Shown piece after piece: positions 52,414 to 61,323 of a stretch of 64,000 bases of DNA. The stretch is taken from assembly GCA_044352985.1 (NCBI GenBank), contig JBILCU010000002.1:1-64000 (forward strand), given 5' to 3'. Below the pieces are notes generated by a model. The model was not told the DNA's origin and did no database searches. It saw nothing but the letters and a program-made list of their open reading frames with translations. Source of the DNA: JADJDM01 sp044352985 (GTDB taxonomy: Bacteria; Bacteroidota; Bacteroidia; B-17B0; Aurantibacillaceae). The position numbers were made by a program, and so were the translations under genes. Positions within the stretch are counted from its first letter, which is position 1. The number at the start of each line of letters is the position of its first letter.

Positions 52414-53771
52414 CAGTTGACTTGTAATTTTGATTTCTCAGGGATTTTAATCTGTTTTATGATTTTTGAACTTACATAGATCATACACAAAATAATTCCG
52501 AATAAACTAGCATTAGAACCATAATATAATGTCTCATTTGCTACTCCAGAAACTAAATATGAAACAAGCATAAGTAAAAACAATTGTTTATAATGAAAGC
52601 TATCTGGAATATAATTTCTAACTTTTCTGAAAATGAAAATAAAAAAGAAGATAACATATAGCATAGCAAACAAGCCTGATTCATTTATGATTCTGAAATA
52701 AAAACTTTCTGCATTTTGATTTATAACATTGTTTTTACCAAATTGATAATTAAAAAAACCGCCAGGACCAAGACCAAATATTAATCTTCCTTCTTCATAT
52801 AATATTGATGAAAATGTTTTCCAATAGCCAATTCTCCCTTGTAAATTACTAGGCAATAAACTTTTATTATTATTCGCATTGTATCCTGTTTCAATCCTTT
52901 TATTAATGGCAGAATTCAATATTTCAATTTTTTGTAATGAAAAAAATGCTCCAAAAACTAAAATTGAAATAAAAAGAAAACGTTTAGTAAAAATTCTTTT
53001 TCTAAAAAAAATGAATAAAACAGTAACTAAAGCTGCTATTGAACTAAAAGAGCCGGTAAGGATAACTGATACTCCAAAAATAAATGGAAAAATGATAGTT
53101 TTTAATTTGATTTCTTTTAATTCAAATAATGAAATGATTGTTAAGAAGCAAAAATAATTTCCGGCACCATTAGTATCACTCATAGTTCCAGTCATTCGTC
53201 CCCAATCAGCCATATTTATTAATGTTTTTTCATAATAAACCGGCCAGAGTTCTTCAACAAAATCTAGTGCGGGAAATTTAAAAAATCTAACCAATGAACA
53301 ACAAGCTGAAATTAGTCCCACATAAAACATGGTTGAGAAAACTAATTTTGTGATATTTATTTTAGTGTTTCTTATTTGATTTTCATGATAATAAAAATAA
53401 AAATTTTTATAAACGAACCAATATCTTAACGGGATAAAAAATTTATAGTTAAGCGGTATACCAAAAACTGTTAAATTAATTAGACCTGGAATTAATAAAA
53501 CAAACAAAAGATACAATAAAAGAATTTTATCTACCCAAGTATATCTAAAAAAGTAAGTTCGTTCATTTTTAATTGAAAAAAGTAAAAAATTTACAAATAT
53601 GATTAATGTACTAATATCCGGTGGTGGTAAAACTAGATTAAAATATTCATTGATGTTACCCATCATAATTTGAATGGTTAAGTCAATTATGATTATATAC
53701 TTAATACTTTTATTTGAATTTAATAGCTGAAAAATGAGAAGAAACAATATCGAATAAAATAAAATAATCAT
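52413..53771 (-). CDS. O-antigen polymerase (Wzy-like) membrane protein
   Basis: A 452-residue protein with 10-12 membrane helices. A periplasmic loop carries GRIGYWKTFSSILYEEGRLIFGLGPGGFFNYQFGKN and the following NAESFYFRIINESGLFAMLYV, the pattern of Wzy/O-antigen ligase proteins. It should polymerise the lipid-linked repeat unit brought across by the Wzx encoded at 58895-60196. Sequence identity in Wzy is low, so topology and context carry the call. It overlaps the GT4 gene before it by 4 bp and asnB by 1 bp. Confidence 0.83.
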   Translation of the reverse strand: MIILFYSILFLLIFQLLNSNKSIKYIIIIDLTIQIMMGNINEYFNLVLPPPDISTLIIFVNFLLFSIKNERTYFFRYTWVDKILLLYLLFVLLIPGLINLTVFGIPLNYKFFIPLRYWFVYKNFYFYYHENQIRNTKINITKLVFSTMFYVGLISACCSLVRFFKFPALDFVEELWPVYYEKTLINMADWGRMTGTMSDTNGAGNYFCFLTIISLFELKEIKLKTIIFPFIFGVSVILTGSFSSIAALVTVLFIFFRKRIFTKRFLFISILVFGAFFSLQKIEILNSAINKRIETGYNANNNKSLLPSNLQGRIGYWKTFSSILYEEGRLIFGLGPGGFFNYQFGKNNVINQNAESFYFRIINESGLFAMLYVIFFFIFIFRKVRNYIPDSFHYKQLFLLMLVSYLVSGVANETLYYGSNASLFGIILCMIYVSSKIIKQIKIPEKSKLQVN

Positions 53772-54736
53772 TTTATTCTAAATATTAAGTTATTCCACTG
53801 TTCATTAAAATAATTTCGATCGTATATATTTATATTCATGATTTCATTTTCAGAAACTCTTTTATTTTCTAAAATTAATTTATTAACAATTTGATTTATT
53901 TTAGTTTTATCTTTTGTGTCTACAATTATTTGATTTGTTACTTTTAATAATTCAAGCATACCACCTGATCCATTACCAATTACAGGTGTTCCGCACAATA
54001 AACTTTCGTGTGCAATTCTGCTCCAACCCTCTTTAAAATCAGTTAATAATAAAGTACAGGAAGAATAATGTAATAAATTAACATAGTCAGAAAAGTTAAG
54101 ATTTAGATTTAAAGGACCTTCAAATTCTTGATTAATTCCTGTTGTTATTATATGGTATTTAGCATTTAAATGTTGAATAATCTGATAAGCATTAAGCGAT
54201 TTAGAAATTGAATTTTTTCCTATGTAAATAATTGGTTTATTTTCTAAATTATATTTAGATAGAAATTCAGATCGAATTAGACTAGGTTTATATAATTCAT
54301 TTTTAAACGAATTATAAATAAGCTGAATATCTTCTACTCCTTTTTCTTTTAAAAAATTATACCAATATTTAGAAACAACAACAACAGTTGCATTTTTAGC
54401 ATTCTTTAAAAATCTTTTAAAAAGATAATTGTATTTTTTTGGTTTATTATTTTCATGCTCATCAAAATGATGGAAAATAATTATGCGTTTTCCTTTTAAT
54501 CTGTGTAAAAAACCAGTTGAAGTAAAATAGTCCATAATGTCTATTTCACCTTGGTTACTTTTATTAAAAAAAGCTGAATATATTAAATCCAAATAAGTAT
54601 GACCTATTAAACGGTAATTTGTAAATGATTTGTGATAGCATATATTATGATTAGATTTCAAGATTTTATATACGTAGTCATCATATATGTTCCCTCCTGA
54701 TCTAACTTTATTTCCCTGAAAAAAATTAATTTTCAT
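53768..54736 (-). CDS. Glycosyltransferase, GT4/GT-B type
   Basis: A 322-residue GT-B protein, shorter than average for GT4. The N-terminal lobe has NVRSGGN-like glycine-rich start NKVRSGGNIYDDYVYK and IIIFHHFDEHENN. The donor lobe has KPIIYIGKNSISKSLNAYQII and LLLTDFKEGWSRIAHESLLCGTPVIGNGSGGMLELL, with the Glu that contacts the nucleotide. Overlaps of 11 bp with the upstream GT4 gene and 4 bp with the polymerase gene show tight coupling. Donor and acceptor sugars are unknown. Confidence 0.85.
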   Translation of the reverse strand: MKINFFQGNKVRSGGNIYDDYVYKILKSNHNICYHKSFTNYRLIGHTYLDLIYSAFFNKSNQGEIDIMDYFTSTGFLHRLKGKRIIIFHHFDEHENNKPKKYNYLFKRFLKNAKNATVVVVSKYWYNFLKEKGVEDIQLIYNSFKNELYKPSLIRSEFLSKYNLENKPIIYIGKNSISKSLNAYQIIQHLNAKYHIITTGINQEFEGPLNLNLNFSDYVNLLHYSSCTLLLTDFKEGWSRIAHESLLCGTPVIGNGSGGMLELLKVTNQIIVDTKDKTKINQIVNKLILENKRVSENEIMNINIYDRNYFNEQWNNLIFRIK

Positions 54737-55868
54737 TTAATAAAATTGAGTGATAAAGATCAATATGCGAAGAAGTATATTTTTCTATTGAAAACTCTTC
54801 TGTTACTTTTTTATAACCATTTTCACCCATTTCAATAAGTTTCTGACGATTTTGATACAGGTAAAGAATTTTTTCAGCTGCAATTTCAGGATTGTTGGGT
54901 TCAACCAAATACCCATTTTTTCCTTCATCAATTTGTTCTACTGATCCCCCAATATTTACAGCAATAACAGGTTTTTTATGCATCATTGCTTCCAAATTAA
55001 CTGTTGGAAATGGATCATAATTTATAGAATTTAAAACATAAACATCAATTTGATTATAAAAATAATTAATGTTACTTGTCCATTCAACAAAAACTATATT
55101 GTTTTCTAGTTTATATTGTTGGACTTTTTCTTTTAAACTATTAAAGTACTCTAAAGAACCATCAACACCTAAAGGTGGTTTTCCTACAATATAACATTTA
55201 ATTGATGGGATTTTATTTTGGAGAAGATGAATTGCTTCAATTAAAACATCTTGTCCTTTTGATTTTGTTATTCTTCCAAAACTTCCAACAGCAAAATAAT
55301 CTTTTATCAGTGGTTTAATGTTAACACTGATTTTTGGAATTCCATTATAAATTACCCGTATAATATTTTCATTTACTCCATTTTTAGTTGCAATGTTTTT
55401 GGTAGATTTAGATACTGAAATAAGACATTTATAATATTTATTAATGTATTTAACGAAAAAACCTACTTTTTTTTTACCAAAATGTTCTTCAGTTAATTCA
55501 TCATGTATTGTTCCTATTATAGGGATTTTAATGCCTATTCTTTTAAATAAAAAAACTCTTCTAACTAAAGGAAGAGTGAAAGCATGAATTATATTAGGTT
55601 TTTCAAAAGCAACAATTTTTTTAAATTTATAACTATTAGAAAAAACACGAAATATTTCCTTTGGCAAAAATATTTTCTTTAAATAAACACTTTGAATAAC
55701 ATAAATTGTTATCCCTATTTTTTTTAACTCATCATTCAGGATACCATCTTCCGTATTAATGATTGAGATTTTATAGTCAGTTTTTTTAACTAATTCGGTA
55801 CATAATCTTAATAAGCAATTTCCTGCTCCACCAATTTCTCCACCATTCATTAAAAAAAGAATCCTCAT
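54726..55868 (-). CDS. Glycosyltransferase family 4
   Basis: A 380-residue GT4 enzyme. It has MRILFLMNGGEIGGAGNCLLRLC (N-terminal lobe), PIIGTIHDELTEEHF, GSFGRITKSKGQDVLIEAIHLL, CYIVGKPPLGVDGSLEYF and VYVLNSINYDPFPTVNLEAMMHKKPVIAVNIGGSVEQI, with the E-x7-E motif in DPFPTVNLEAMMHKKPVI. It is a retaining transferase for the repeat unit. It overlaps the next GT4 gene by 11 bp (ATGAAAATTAA), and its own start lies directly after the upstream methyltransferase stop. Confidence 0.92.
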   Translation of the reverse strand: MRILFLMNGGEIGGAGNCLLRLCTELVKKTDYKISIINTEDGILNDELKKIGITIYVIQSVYLKKIFLPKEIFRVFSNSYKFKKIVAFEKPNIIHAFTLPLVRRVFLFKRIGIKIPIIGTIHDELTEEHFGKKKVGFFVKYINKYYKCLISVSKSTKNIATKNGVNENIIRVIYNGIPKISVNIKPLIKDYFAVGSFGRITKSKGQDVLIEAIHLLQNKIPSIKCYIVGKPPLGVDGSLEYFNSLKEKVQQYKLENNIVFVEWTSNINYFYNQIDVYVLNSINYDPFPTVNLEAMMHKKPVIAVNIGGSVEQIDEGKNGYLVEPNNPEIAAEKILYLYQNRQKLIEMGENGYKKVTEEFSIEKYTSSHIDLYHSILLNEN

Positions 55869-56642
55869 TTAATTTTCAACTAAAAATGTTATCATTTCTG
55901 CTTTGATGTAATCAACATCCTCTCTATAAGTAAGAACTTCTTTACAAGAAATATTAAATGGATTATCAGAAATAAAAACGCCAGAACCATCATAAATACG
56001 TATATCAGGCCCAGTTAATTTATCATTATTTTTTTCAATTAGAAATTCATCAATTGGTAAATGTTCAGTAATTAAAACATACTTAAACTGTTTTACATTA
56101 TTCAATATTTTTATTATATCGTTATTATTTATATGTTGTAAAACCTGCCTAATACAACATAAATCAGCAAAAGGCAACTTTTCTTTTGAAGCATCAATAC
56201 ATCTAAAATTTATGTTTTCGTTAGTGTAACAGTTAGTATTGTTTTCTATAATAATATTTGAAACATCTATTCCTGTATATTTTAAAAATTTATTTTCTTC
56301 ACAAATCCTTTTCCCTATTTTAAAGTCACCACAACCAATATCGACAATCGAATTGATATTATTTGAAGAAATAAAATTATTAAGATAATATATATATTGT
56401 TCTGTGTTTTTGTTTTCAGTACCTAATCCTGAACTATAGTTATTAAGATTTGTTGAATCATTCCAGTATTTGTTTTTATATATTAAATCAAAGACCTCAT
56501 TGTTATTCATTCCTTTAAAATCATTTTGTTTTTGATTAATCAGGTATCTGTTTATATTTGAAATAAATTGAAATGAAATTATTTTTTTAAAAAATGTTTT
56601 TAGATAAAGAAAATAGAAAAGTTTATAAAAATAATATTTCAT
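55869..56642 (-). CDS. Class I SAM-dependent methyltransferase
   Basis: A 257-residue protein. The N-terminal 45 residues are very hydrophobic and aromatic (MKYYFYKLFYFLYLKTFF), perhaps a membrane-associating helix. SAM-binding motif I is SIVDIGCGDFKIGKRIC, motif II YTGIDVSNIIIENN, and ADLCCIRQVLQHINNNDI is the post-motif region with the His of many small-molecule methyltransferases. The C-terminus contains GPDIRIYDGSGVF. It probably O-methylates a sugar of the repeat unit. It sits 25 bp after the next methyltransferase gene in transcription order. Confidence 0.83.
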   Translation of the reverse strand: MKYYFYKLFYFLYLKTFFKKIISFQFISNINRYLINQKQNDFKGMNNNEVFDLIYKNKYWNDSTNLNNYSSGLGTENKNTEQYIYYLNNFISSNNINSIVDIGCGDFKIGKRICEENKFLKYTGIDVSNIIIENNTNCYTNENINFRCIDASKEKLPFADLCCIRQVLQHINNNDIIKILNNVKQFKYVLITEHLPIDEFLIEKNNDKLTGPDIRIYDGSGVFISDNPFNISCKEVLTYREDVDYIKAEMITFLVEN

Positions 56643-56667
56643 TTATAGCCAATAGATGATTTTGTTT

Positions 56668-57351
56668 TTAGCATTGATTAATTTTTCTTGCTAGAACAAG
56701 ATTATTCAAGTAAAGGTCTTTATTTTCTGGTAACAATAACGATAAAAATTTTCCTGAAAGAACTAGTGGAAATATAAAGATTAAATTTATGATTCCATTT
56801 ATTTTCCCATTTTTTGTATAAAGTAATTTTGCAAGATAATTTGCTTTAAGTTGAGTAAGTGTTTCTATATAATTGGTTGTTTGTTCTGATTTTAAAATTT
56901 CAAATCCGTTCTTCTCTAAAACACTATTTATTCCAAAAACAGTATATCTTGCAAAATCAAATGGTTTCTCATGTAATTCCCATACAAATGGTATAGTTAA
57001 AAGTATTTTGCCATCTATTTTTAATACTCGATTTAGTTCTTTAATAACTTCATCTAAATTAAAAACATGTTCAAAAACTTCACTACAAAAAATCGAATCA
57101 AAATTATCATTTGCAAAGGGAATATTTTTACCATCATAAAATACATCCGCTTTTTTATTTGAATTATTGTGTCCAGATTCAATTATATCAAGACCAATAT
57201 ATTCATCAACCTCAAATAATTTATCATATGGCTTATTTCCACAACCAAAATCAAGCAATTTCCCTGTTAATGACCCACAGTTCTTTTTTATTGATTTTAA
57301 AAGTGAAGTTTTAATAATGTGATTTGAATCAAATAATATTGATTTTATCAT
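56668..57351 (-). CDS. Class I SAM-dependent methyltransferase
   Basis: A 227-residue methyltransferase (Methyltransf_11 type): KLLDFGCGNKPYDKLFEVDEYIGLDI (motifs I and II), DNFDSIFCSEVFEHVFNLDEVIKELNRVLKIDGKILLTIPFVWELHEKP (motif IV to the following strand), then FDFARYTVFGINSVLEKNGFE. A C-terminal hydrophobic hairpin (INLIFIFPLVLSGKFLSLLLP) may hold it at the membrane where lipid-linked sugars are built. It overlaps the upstream GT-A gene by 4 bp (ATGA). Confidence 0.88.
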   Translation of the reverse strand: MIKSILFDSNHIIKTSLLKSIKKNCGSLTGKLLDFGCGNKPYDKLFEVDEYIGLDIIESGHNNSNKKADVFYDGKNIPFANDNFDSIFCSEVFEHVFNLDEVIKELNRVLKIDGKILLTIPFVWELHEKPFDFARYTVFGINSVLEKNGFEILKSEQTTNYIETLTQLKANYLAKLLYTKNGKINGIINLIFIFPLVLSGKFLSLLLPENKDLYLNNLVLARKINQC

Positions 57352-58277
57352 TTACTAATTAAGTTTGAATATTTTTTTAATTTGTTCGATATTTTATTAA
57401 TTAAACTTGAATGATTAAAATGGAAATAATGATATGAATCAAAATCATTATTCTTTTCAATATTAATTGGATGTTTATTTATAATAAATTCATTATCTGT
57501 TTTAACAAAATGGTATTTACTATAAACTTTATCTGTATGAGTTCCATTTACACCAATATTCATTACCAAATTTGATTTGGGCCAAATGCATAAGCCTTTA
57601 TTTTTTAGTACAGCATAATACCATTGATAATCCCAATTGGATTTTGAATTGCTTTTATAATTCGATTTGAAAAAACTATCCCAACGTAGCCTAAAGTATT
57701 TTCTTTCATCTCGATTTGAAATAATGGTTTTAAATTCTTTAGAGTTAATAAATAAAGGATAATCTTTCATTTCATAATCAAAATTTTTCCATGCTCTTTT
57801 CCAAGTTGCCCAGCCCCATATATGCGCATCTTTACTAAAAAAATAGCTTGAGTCGTCTTCATGTTGATACTCAGGATGCCAATTAGTACCACCAATATGC
57901 ATTATACGATTATCATCTTTATACTTAATTAAAAGTTCCTTTGCATAGTTAAAAAATGAAATGGAAGGCAAACAATCATCTTCTAGAATTATAGCCATTT
58001 CTTCTTTTTCAAAAACCCAGCTTATGCCATGCGATACATTAATGCCACAGCCTAAATTTATTTCTGAATATTTTTTATGAATCTCACACTCCCAGTCAAT
58101 TTTTTTAATAATTTCTCTTGTTTCTTTAATTTTATCTTCATCATCAGTATTATTTTCTCGTGGACCATCAGAAATGATATACAACTTGGTTGGTTTTATT
58201 TCCCTGATTTTTTCAAAAACTTGTTTTGTAGTATCCGGACGATTAAAAATGATAAATGCAATTGGAATTTGAAACAT
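57348..58277 (-). CDS. GT-A-fold glycosyltransferase (GNT-I/HlpA-like)
   Basis: A 309-residue protein with a GT-A core: IPIAFIIFNRPDTTKQVFEKI, LYIISDGPRENN, INLGCGINVSHGISWVF, and AIILEDDCLPSISFF, whose E-D-D is the metal-binding triad seen in GNT-I-like enzymes. DAHIWGWATWKRAWKNFD and the C-terminal GVNGTHTDK are typical of the HlpA-like group in glycan loci. The frame is open to a TTG at 58292; the ATG at 58277 lies directly after the upstream stop and is preferred. Donor sugar unknown. Confidence 0.85.
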   Translation of the reverse strand: MFQIPIAFIIFNRPDTTKQVFEKIREIKPTKLYIISDGPRENNTDDEDKIKETREIIKKIDWECEIHKKYSEINLGCGINVSHGISWVFEKEEMAIILEDDCLPSISFFNYAKELLIKYKDDNRIMHIGGTNWHPEYQHEDDSSYFFSKDAHIWGWATWKRAWKNFDYEMKDYPLFINSKEFKTIISNRDERKYFRLRWDSFFKSNYKSNSKSNWDYQWYYAVLKNKGLCIWPKSNLVMNIGVNGTHTDKVYSKYHFVKTDNEFIINKHPINIEKNNDFDSYHYFHFNHSSLINKISNKLKKYSNLISK

Positions 58278-58278
58278 G

Positions 58279-58905
58279 TTATTTTTGTGCAATGGTAATT
58301 ACTTCAAATAAATCTCCTTTCCAGCGAGAATAAATTTTAGCAACAATTCCAAAAACTGCTTTACCCAACTTATCATAAATATGCCTTGCATAAGGCGGCC
58401 ACCTGAACTTAATAATTTTTGATTCATCAACTTTAAACCCTGCATGAGTAAATAAATTTCCTATATTTTGAGGTGACCAAGTAAAGAGATGCTGGTTGAT
58501 ATCATCAATTGTATAAGTTGTATAAACTTCTAATGGAGTCACAAAAATAATTTTGCCACCATTTTTTAATTTTTGGTATAAATTTTTTAATTCCAGCAAG
58601 GGATTTTGACAATGTTCTAAAGCATGATTTGAAATGATAATATCTGCCCAATCATCTTCTATTTCGTTGATGCTAGAAACAACATTAATCCCATTTTCCT
58701 TGGCTTGTTTTTTTGCTGACTCGTTTATTTCAATGCCAATTTTATTTTTACCAGGAAGAGATGCAAGTAGATAAGCCCCACCACAACCAAAATCAATTAC
58801 ATTCAAATTTTCATTTACGTGGTTTATAAATTTAAAACGGTCGGCTTTAGCTCCAAATTCACCAGAACTTTTTTGCCACTTAAAATATTCTTCGTTATAA
58901 TGCAT
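58279..58905 (-). CDS. Class I SAM-dependent methyltransferase
   Basis: A 208-residue methyltransferase: NVIDFGCGGAYLLASLPGKNKIGIEI (motifs I and II), WADIIISNHALEHCQNPLLELKNLYQKLKNGGKIIFVTPLE (motif IV, His in NHALEH) and a TIDDINQHLFTWSPQNIGNLFTHAGF segment conserved in UbiE/Methyltransf_23-like glycan-locus enzymes. The C-terminal IKFRWPPYARHIYDKLG is basic and aromatic. The gene overlaps the flippase gene by 11 bp. Three methyltransferases lie in this locus, so the surface glycan is likely to be heavily methylated. Confidence 0.87.
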   Translation of the reverse strand: MHYNEEYFKWQKSSGEFGAKADRFKFINHVNENLNVIDFGCGGAYLLASLPGKNKIGIEINESAKKQAKENGINVVSSINEIEDDWADIIISNHALEHCQNPLLELKNLYQKLKNGGKIIFVTPLEVYTTYTIDDINQHLFTWSPQNIGNLFTHAGFKVDESKIIKFRWPPYARHIYDKLGKAVFGIVAKIYSRWKGDLFEVITIAQK

Positions 58906-60196
58906 GTTTTTCCTTTTTACTTGAGGTAATGATAAATATTAAGGAGAAAAGAATAAGAGAAATATTTATTAAAATCTTACCATAAACTCCACCCTTAAAA
59001 CCGCCAAAAGATGTACATATATACATAATAATAATTGCCATACATGCCCCAATTAAATTTACTATTGACATTTGTTTTGGCTTATCCAAGCCCATTAAAA
59101 TTTTTTCAAAAAAATAAAATACTGATAACAATAGAACAGAAATTATAGAAATGTTCATGTATTCTTTTGAACCCATAAATTTTCCTGCGGTTAAAACAGA
59201 TAAAATTTCATCACTAAAAATCGTAAATAAAATGATTAAAATTGAATATGGAATAAACATTACTAAAAATAATTTAGCTATTCTTCCTTTGTTTCTATCA
59301 ACAGACGCCTTTAAAATATCCGGTTCAAAAGCCTGGTTTAAAGAAATATAAATTAACTGTAAATAACCTGCAATTGTAATACCGATATTATATAAACCAA
59401 ATTCGGATAAGTTATTCTGACGTTCAAGAAAAAAACGATCAATATTTGTTATTAAAACAAATCCGTAGCTTGAAATAAGCAATGGAAGAGAAATTTTAAA
59501 AATTGAAATAAAATAACTCAAACTAAAGTTTATTGTAGAATAATTTTTAATGATAAAATAACAAAATGGCAAAAGAAGAATTGAAGCAACAATTGGTGCA
59601 GACATTCTACCTATTAAACCCATTTCAAAAAAAGAAACTAATAAAATACCAATACTAAAATTTAAAATTGCTGCTATTGTTGAAAAAATAAAGTAATGGA
59701 ATGCCTTTCTTCTTAATTTATAGTTTGTAAGAATAATATTTTTAATGTTATCAAAGAAAATAGAGGATAACATAAAGAAAACAAATGGATATAATGGTAT
59801 TTGAATTGAAAGCGCTTTGAAGTAAAAAAAGATTATCAGATAAGAAACAATTATTAAAAGCGTATTAAAAATGCAGATATAAAAAGTAATGTTAAATAGC
59901 ATCTTTTTATTCTCTTCCTCTTTTTGATTAAAAAATTTAATAATATAAGTTGTGGTAATTCCTGCGATAAAAATTGGGGCAAATAAATTTTTTAATGCAT
60001 CAAAGTAACCTAAAATCCCAAATTCAGCAGAACTGATAAATTTGGAATAAATTGGCTGAGCAAATAAAGCCAATAAAGATTGAGCAATAGAGCCTCCAAA
60101 ATAGAGCCCTGCATTTAAAATATTTCTTTTAAACGATACAAATAACTCGATAAGATTTAGGAATGATTTTCTAATATTAAAAATGCTCTTATTCAA
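58895..60196 (-). CDS. Oligosaccharide flippase (Wzx/MATE-like)
   Basis: A 433-residue, 12-14-helix membrane protein of the polysaccharide transporter family. Typical features are the N-terminal LNAGLYFGGSIAQSLLALFAQPIYSKFISSAEFGILGYF, internal YGFVLITNIDRFFLERQNNLSEFGLYNIG (a conserved Asp/Arg pair of Wzx) and C-terminal helices. It flips undecaprenyl-PP-linked repeat units to the periplasm for the polymerase encoded at 52413-53771. The start codon is TTG at 60196, as no ATG precedes the first helix. It lies 14 bp after the epimerase gene. Confidence 0.9.
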   Translation of the reverse strand: MNKSIFNIRKSFLNLIELFVSFKRNILNAGLYFGGSIAQSLLALFAQPIYSKFISSAEFGILGYFDALKNLFAPIFIAGITTTYIIKFFNQKEEENKKMLFNITFYICIFNTLLIIVSYLIIFFYFKALSIQIPLYPFVFFMLSSIFFDNIKNIILTNYKLRRKAFHYFIFSTIAAILNFSIGILLVSFFEMGLIGRMSAPIVASILLLPFCYFIIKNYSTINFSLSYFISIFKISLPLLISSYGFVLITNIDRFFLERQNNLSEFGLYNIGITIAGYLQLIYISLNQAFEPDILKASVDRNKGRIAKLFLVMFIPYSILIILFTIFSDEILSVLTAGKFMGSKEYMNISIISVLLLSVFYFFEKILMGLDKPKQMSIVNLIGACMAIIIMYICTSFGGFKGGVYGKILINISLILFSLIFIITSSKKEKHAL

Positions 60197-60210
60197 AAAG
60201 TTAAATAGAA

Positions 60211-61191
60211 TCAGTTATTTTTCAAATTCTCCCAATACCACTTAACCGCTTCTTTTAACCCTAATTTTAAATTGTGAGTTGGTGAGTAGCCTAATATCGT
60301 TTTTGCTTTTTCAATACTTGCTAATGAATGTGGAATATCTCCTTGCCTATTTGGACCATGAATGATTTCAACTGAACCAATTGTTGAATCAAATTTACTT
60401 AAGTTTTCTTTTAATAAACTTAAAAGTTGATTTAAATCCGTTCGTTCACCAACAGCTGTATTAAAAACTTGCCCGATTGCCTGTTTATTTTCCGAAAACA
60501 TAGCCAATTCGTTCATTTGCAAAACATTTTCTATGTAGGTAAAATCCCTGCTATTGGTTCCATCGCCATTAATAACAGGACTTTCATGATTCATTAACTG
60601 CATACAGAATTTTGGTATTGCAGCAGCATATGCCCCGTTTGGATCCTGCCTTTTCCCATATACATTAAAATACCTCAACCCAATACATTCTAACCCATAG
60701 TTTAACCCAAAAACATGCGCATACAATTCATTAACATATTTTGTAACTGCGTAAGGCGATAGAGGTTTTCCTATTACTTCCTCCACTTTTGGTAAATTTT
60801 CGCTATCTCCATAAGTACTGCTACTTGCTGCGTAAATAAATCTTTTTACATTAGCATCTCTAGCGGCAATGAGCATATTTAAAAAACCATCAACATTTAC
60901 TGAGTTGGTGGTAATTGGATCATTTATACTTCTAGGTACTGAACCTAATGCTGCCTGATGCAAAACATAATCAACCCCAACACATGCCTTGTTACAAGAT
61001 ACTAAATCTCTTATATCGCCTTCAATTAAAGTAAATAAAACATTACCGATTAAATGAATAATATTTTCTTTTTTACCAGTTGAAAAATTATCTAAACAAA
61101 TTACTTCGAAATTTTTTGCAATAAAATAATCGCATAAATTACTTCCAATAAATCCTGCTCCTCCGGTAATTAAAATTCTGCTTTTTTTCAA
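60211..61191 (-). CDS. NAD-dependent UDP-sugar epimerase/dehydratase (UDP-GlcNAc 4-epimerase-like)
   Basis: A 326-residue extended SDR enzyme. The NAD-binding GGAGFIGSNL is at residues 10-19, with YVLHQAALGSVPRSINDP, the SST...YxxxK catalytic set (AASSSTYGD, then SPYAVTKYVNE) and IGLRYFNVYGKRQDPNGAYAA. The SVPRS and RQDP features fit the WbpP/Gne group that interconverts UDP-GlcNAc(A) and UDP-GalNAc(A). It starts with TTG at 61191, since the Rossmann fold would be cut by a later start. It is the first gene of the second polysaccharide operon, behind a good promoter. Confidence 0.92.
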   Translation of the reverse strand: MKKSRILITGGAGFIGSNLCDYFIAKNFEVICLDNFSTGKKENIIHLIGNVLFTLIEGDIRDLVSCNKACVGVDYVLHQAALGSVPRSINDPITTNSVNVDGFLNMLIAARDANVKRFIYAASSSTYGDSENLPKVEEVIGKPLSPYAVTKYVNELYAHVFGLNYGLECIGLRYFNVYGKRQDPNGAYAAAIPKFCMQLMNHESPVINGDGTNSRDFTYIENVLQMNELAMFSENKQAIGQVFNTAVGERTDLNQLLSLLKENLSKFDSTIGSVEIIHGPNRQGDIPHSLASIEKAKTILGYSPTHNLKLGLKEAVKWYWENLKNN

Positions 61192-61224
61192 TGTTATGTT
61201 TATTTATAGCTTCGCCTCTTCAGT

Positions 61225-61253
61225 CACAAAAGTAAACCGAAAAATAACCTTCA
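61225..61253 (-). promoter_or_regulatory. Promoter of the second polysaccharide operon (TTTG-N17-TACTTTTG)
   Basis: On the minus strand TACTTTTG (61232-61225) matches the -7 consensus, and TTTG (61253-61250) lies 17 bp upstream as -33 box. The epimerase start is 33 bp downstream. No other promoter of similar quality was seen in the following 16 kb of closely packed minus-strand genes. Confidence 0.58.
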
Positions 61254-61323
61254 AAGTTAACCAATATTCATTGCTTAACTTTAATTTTAATTATTAAATT
61301 TATGACTTAATTAGCCTATAAAT

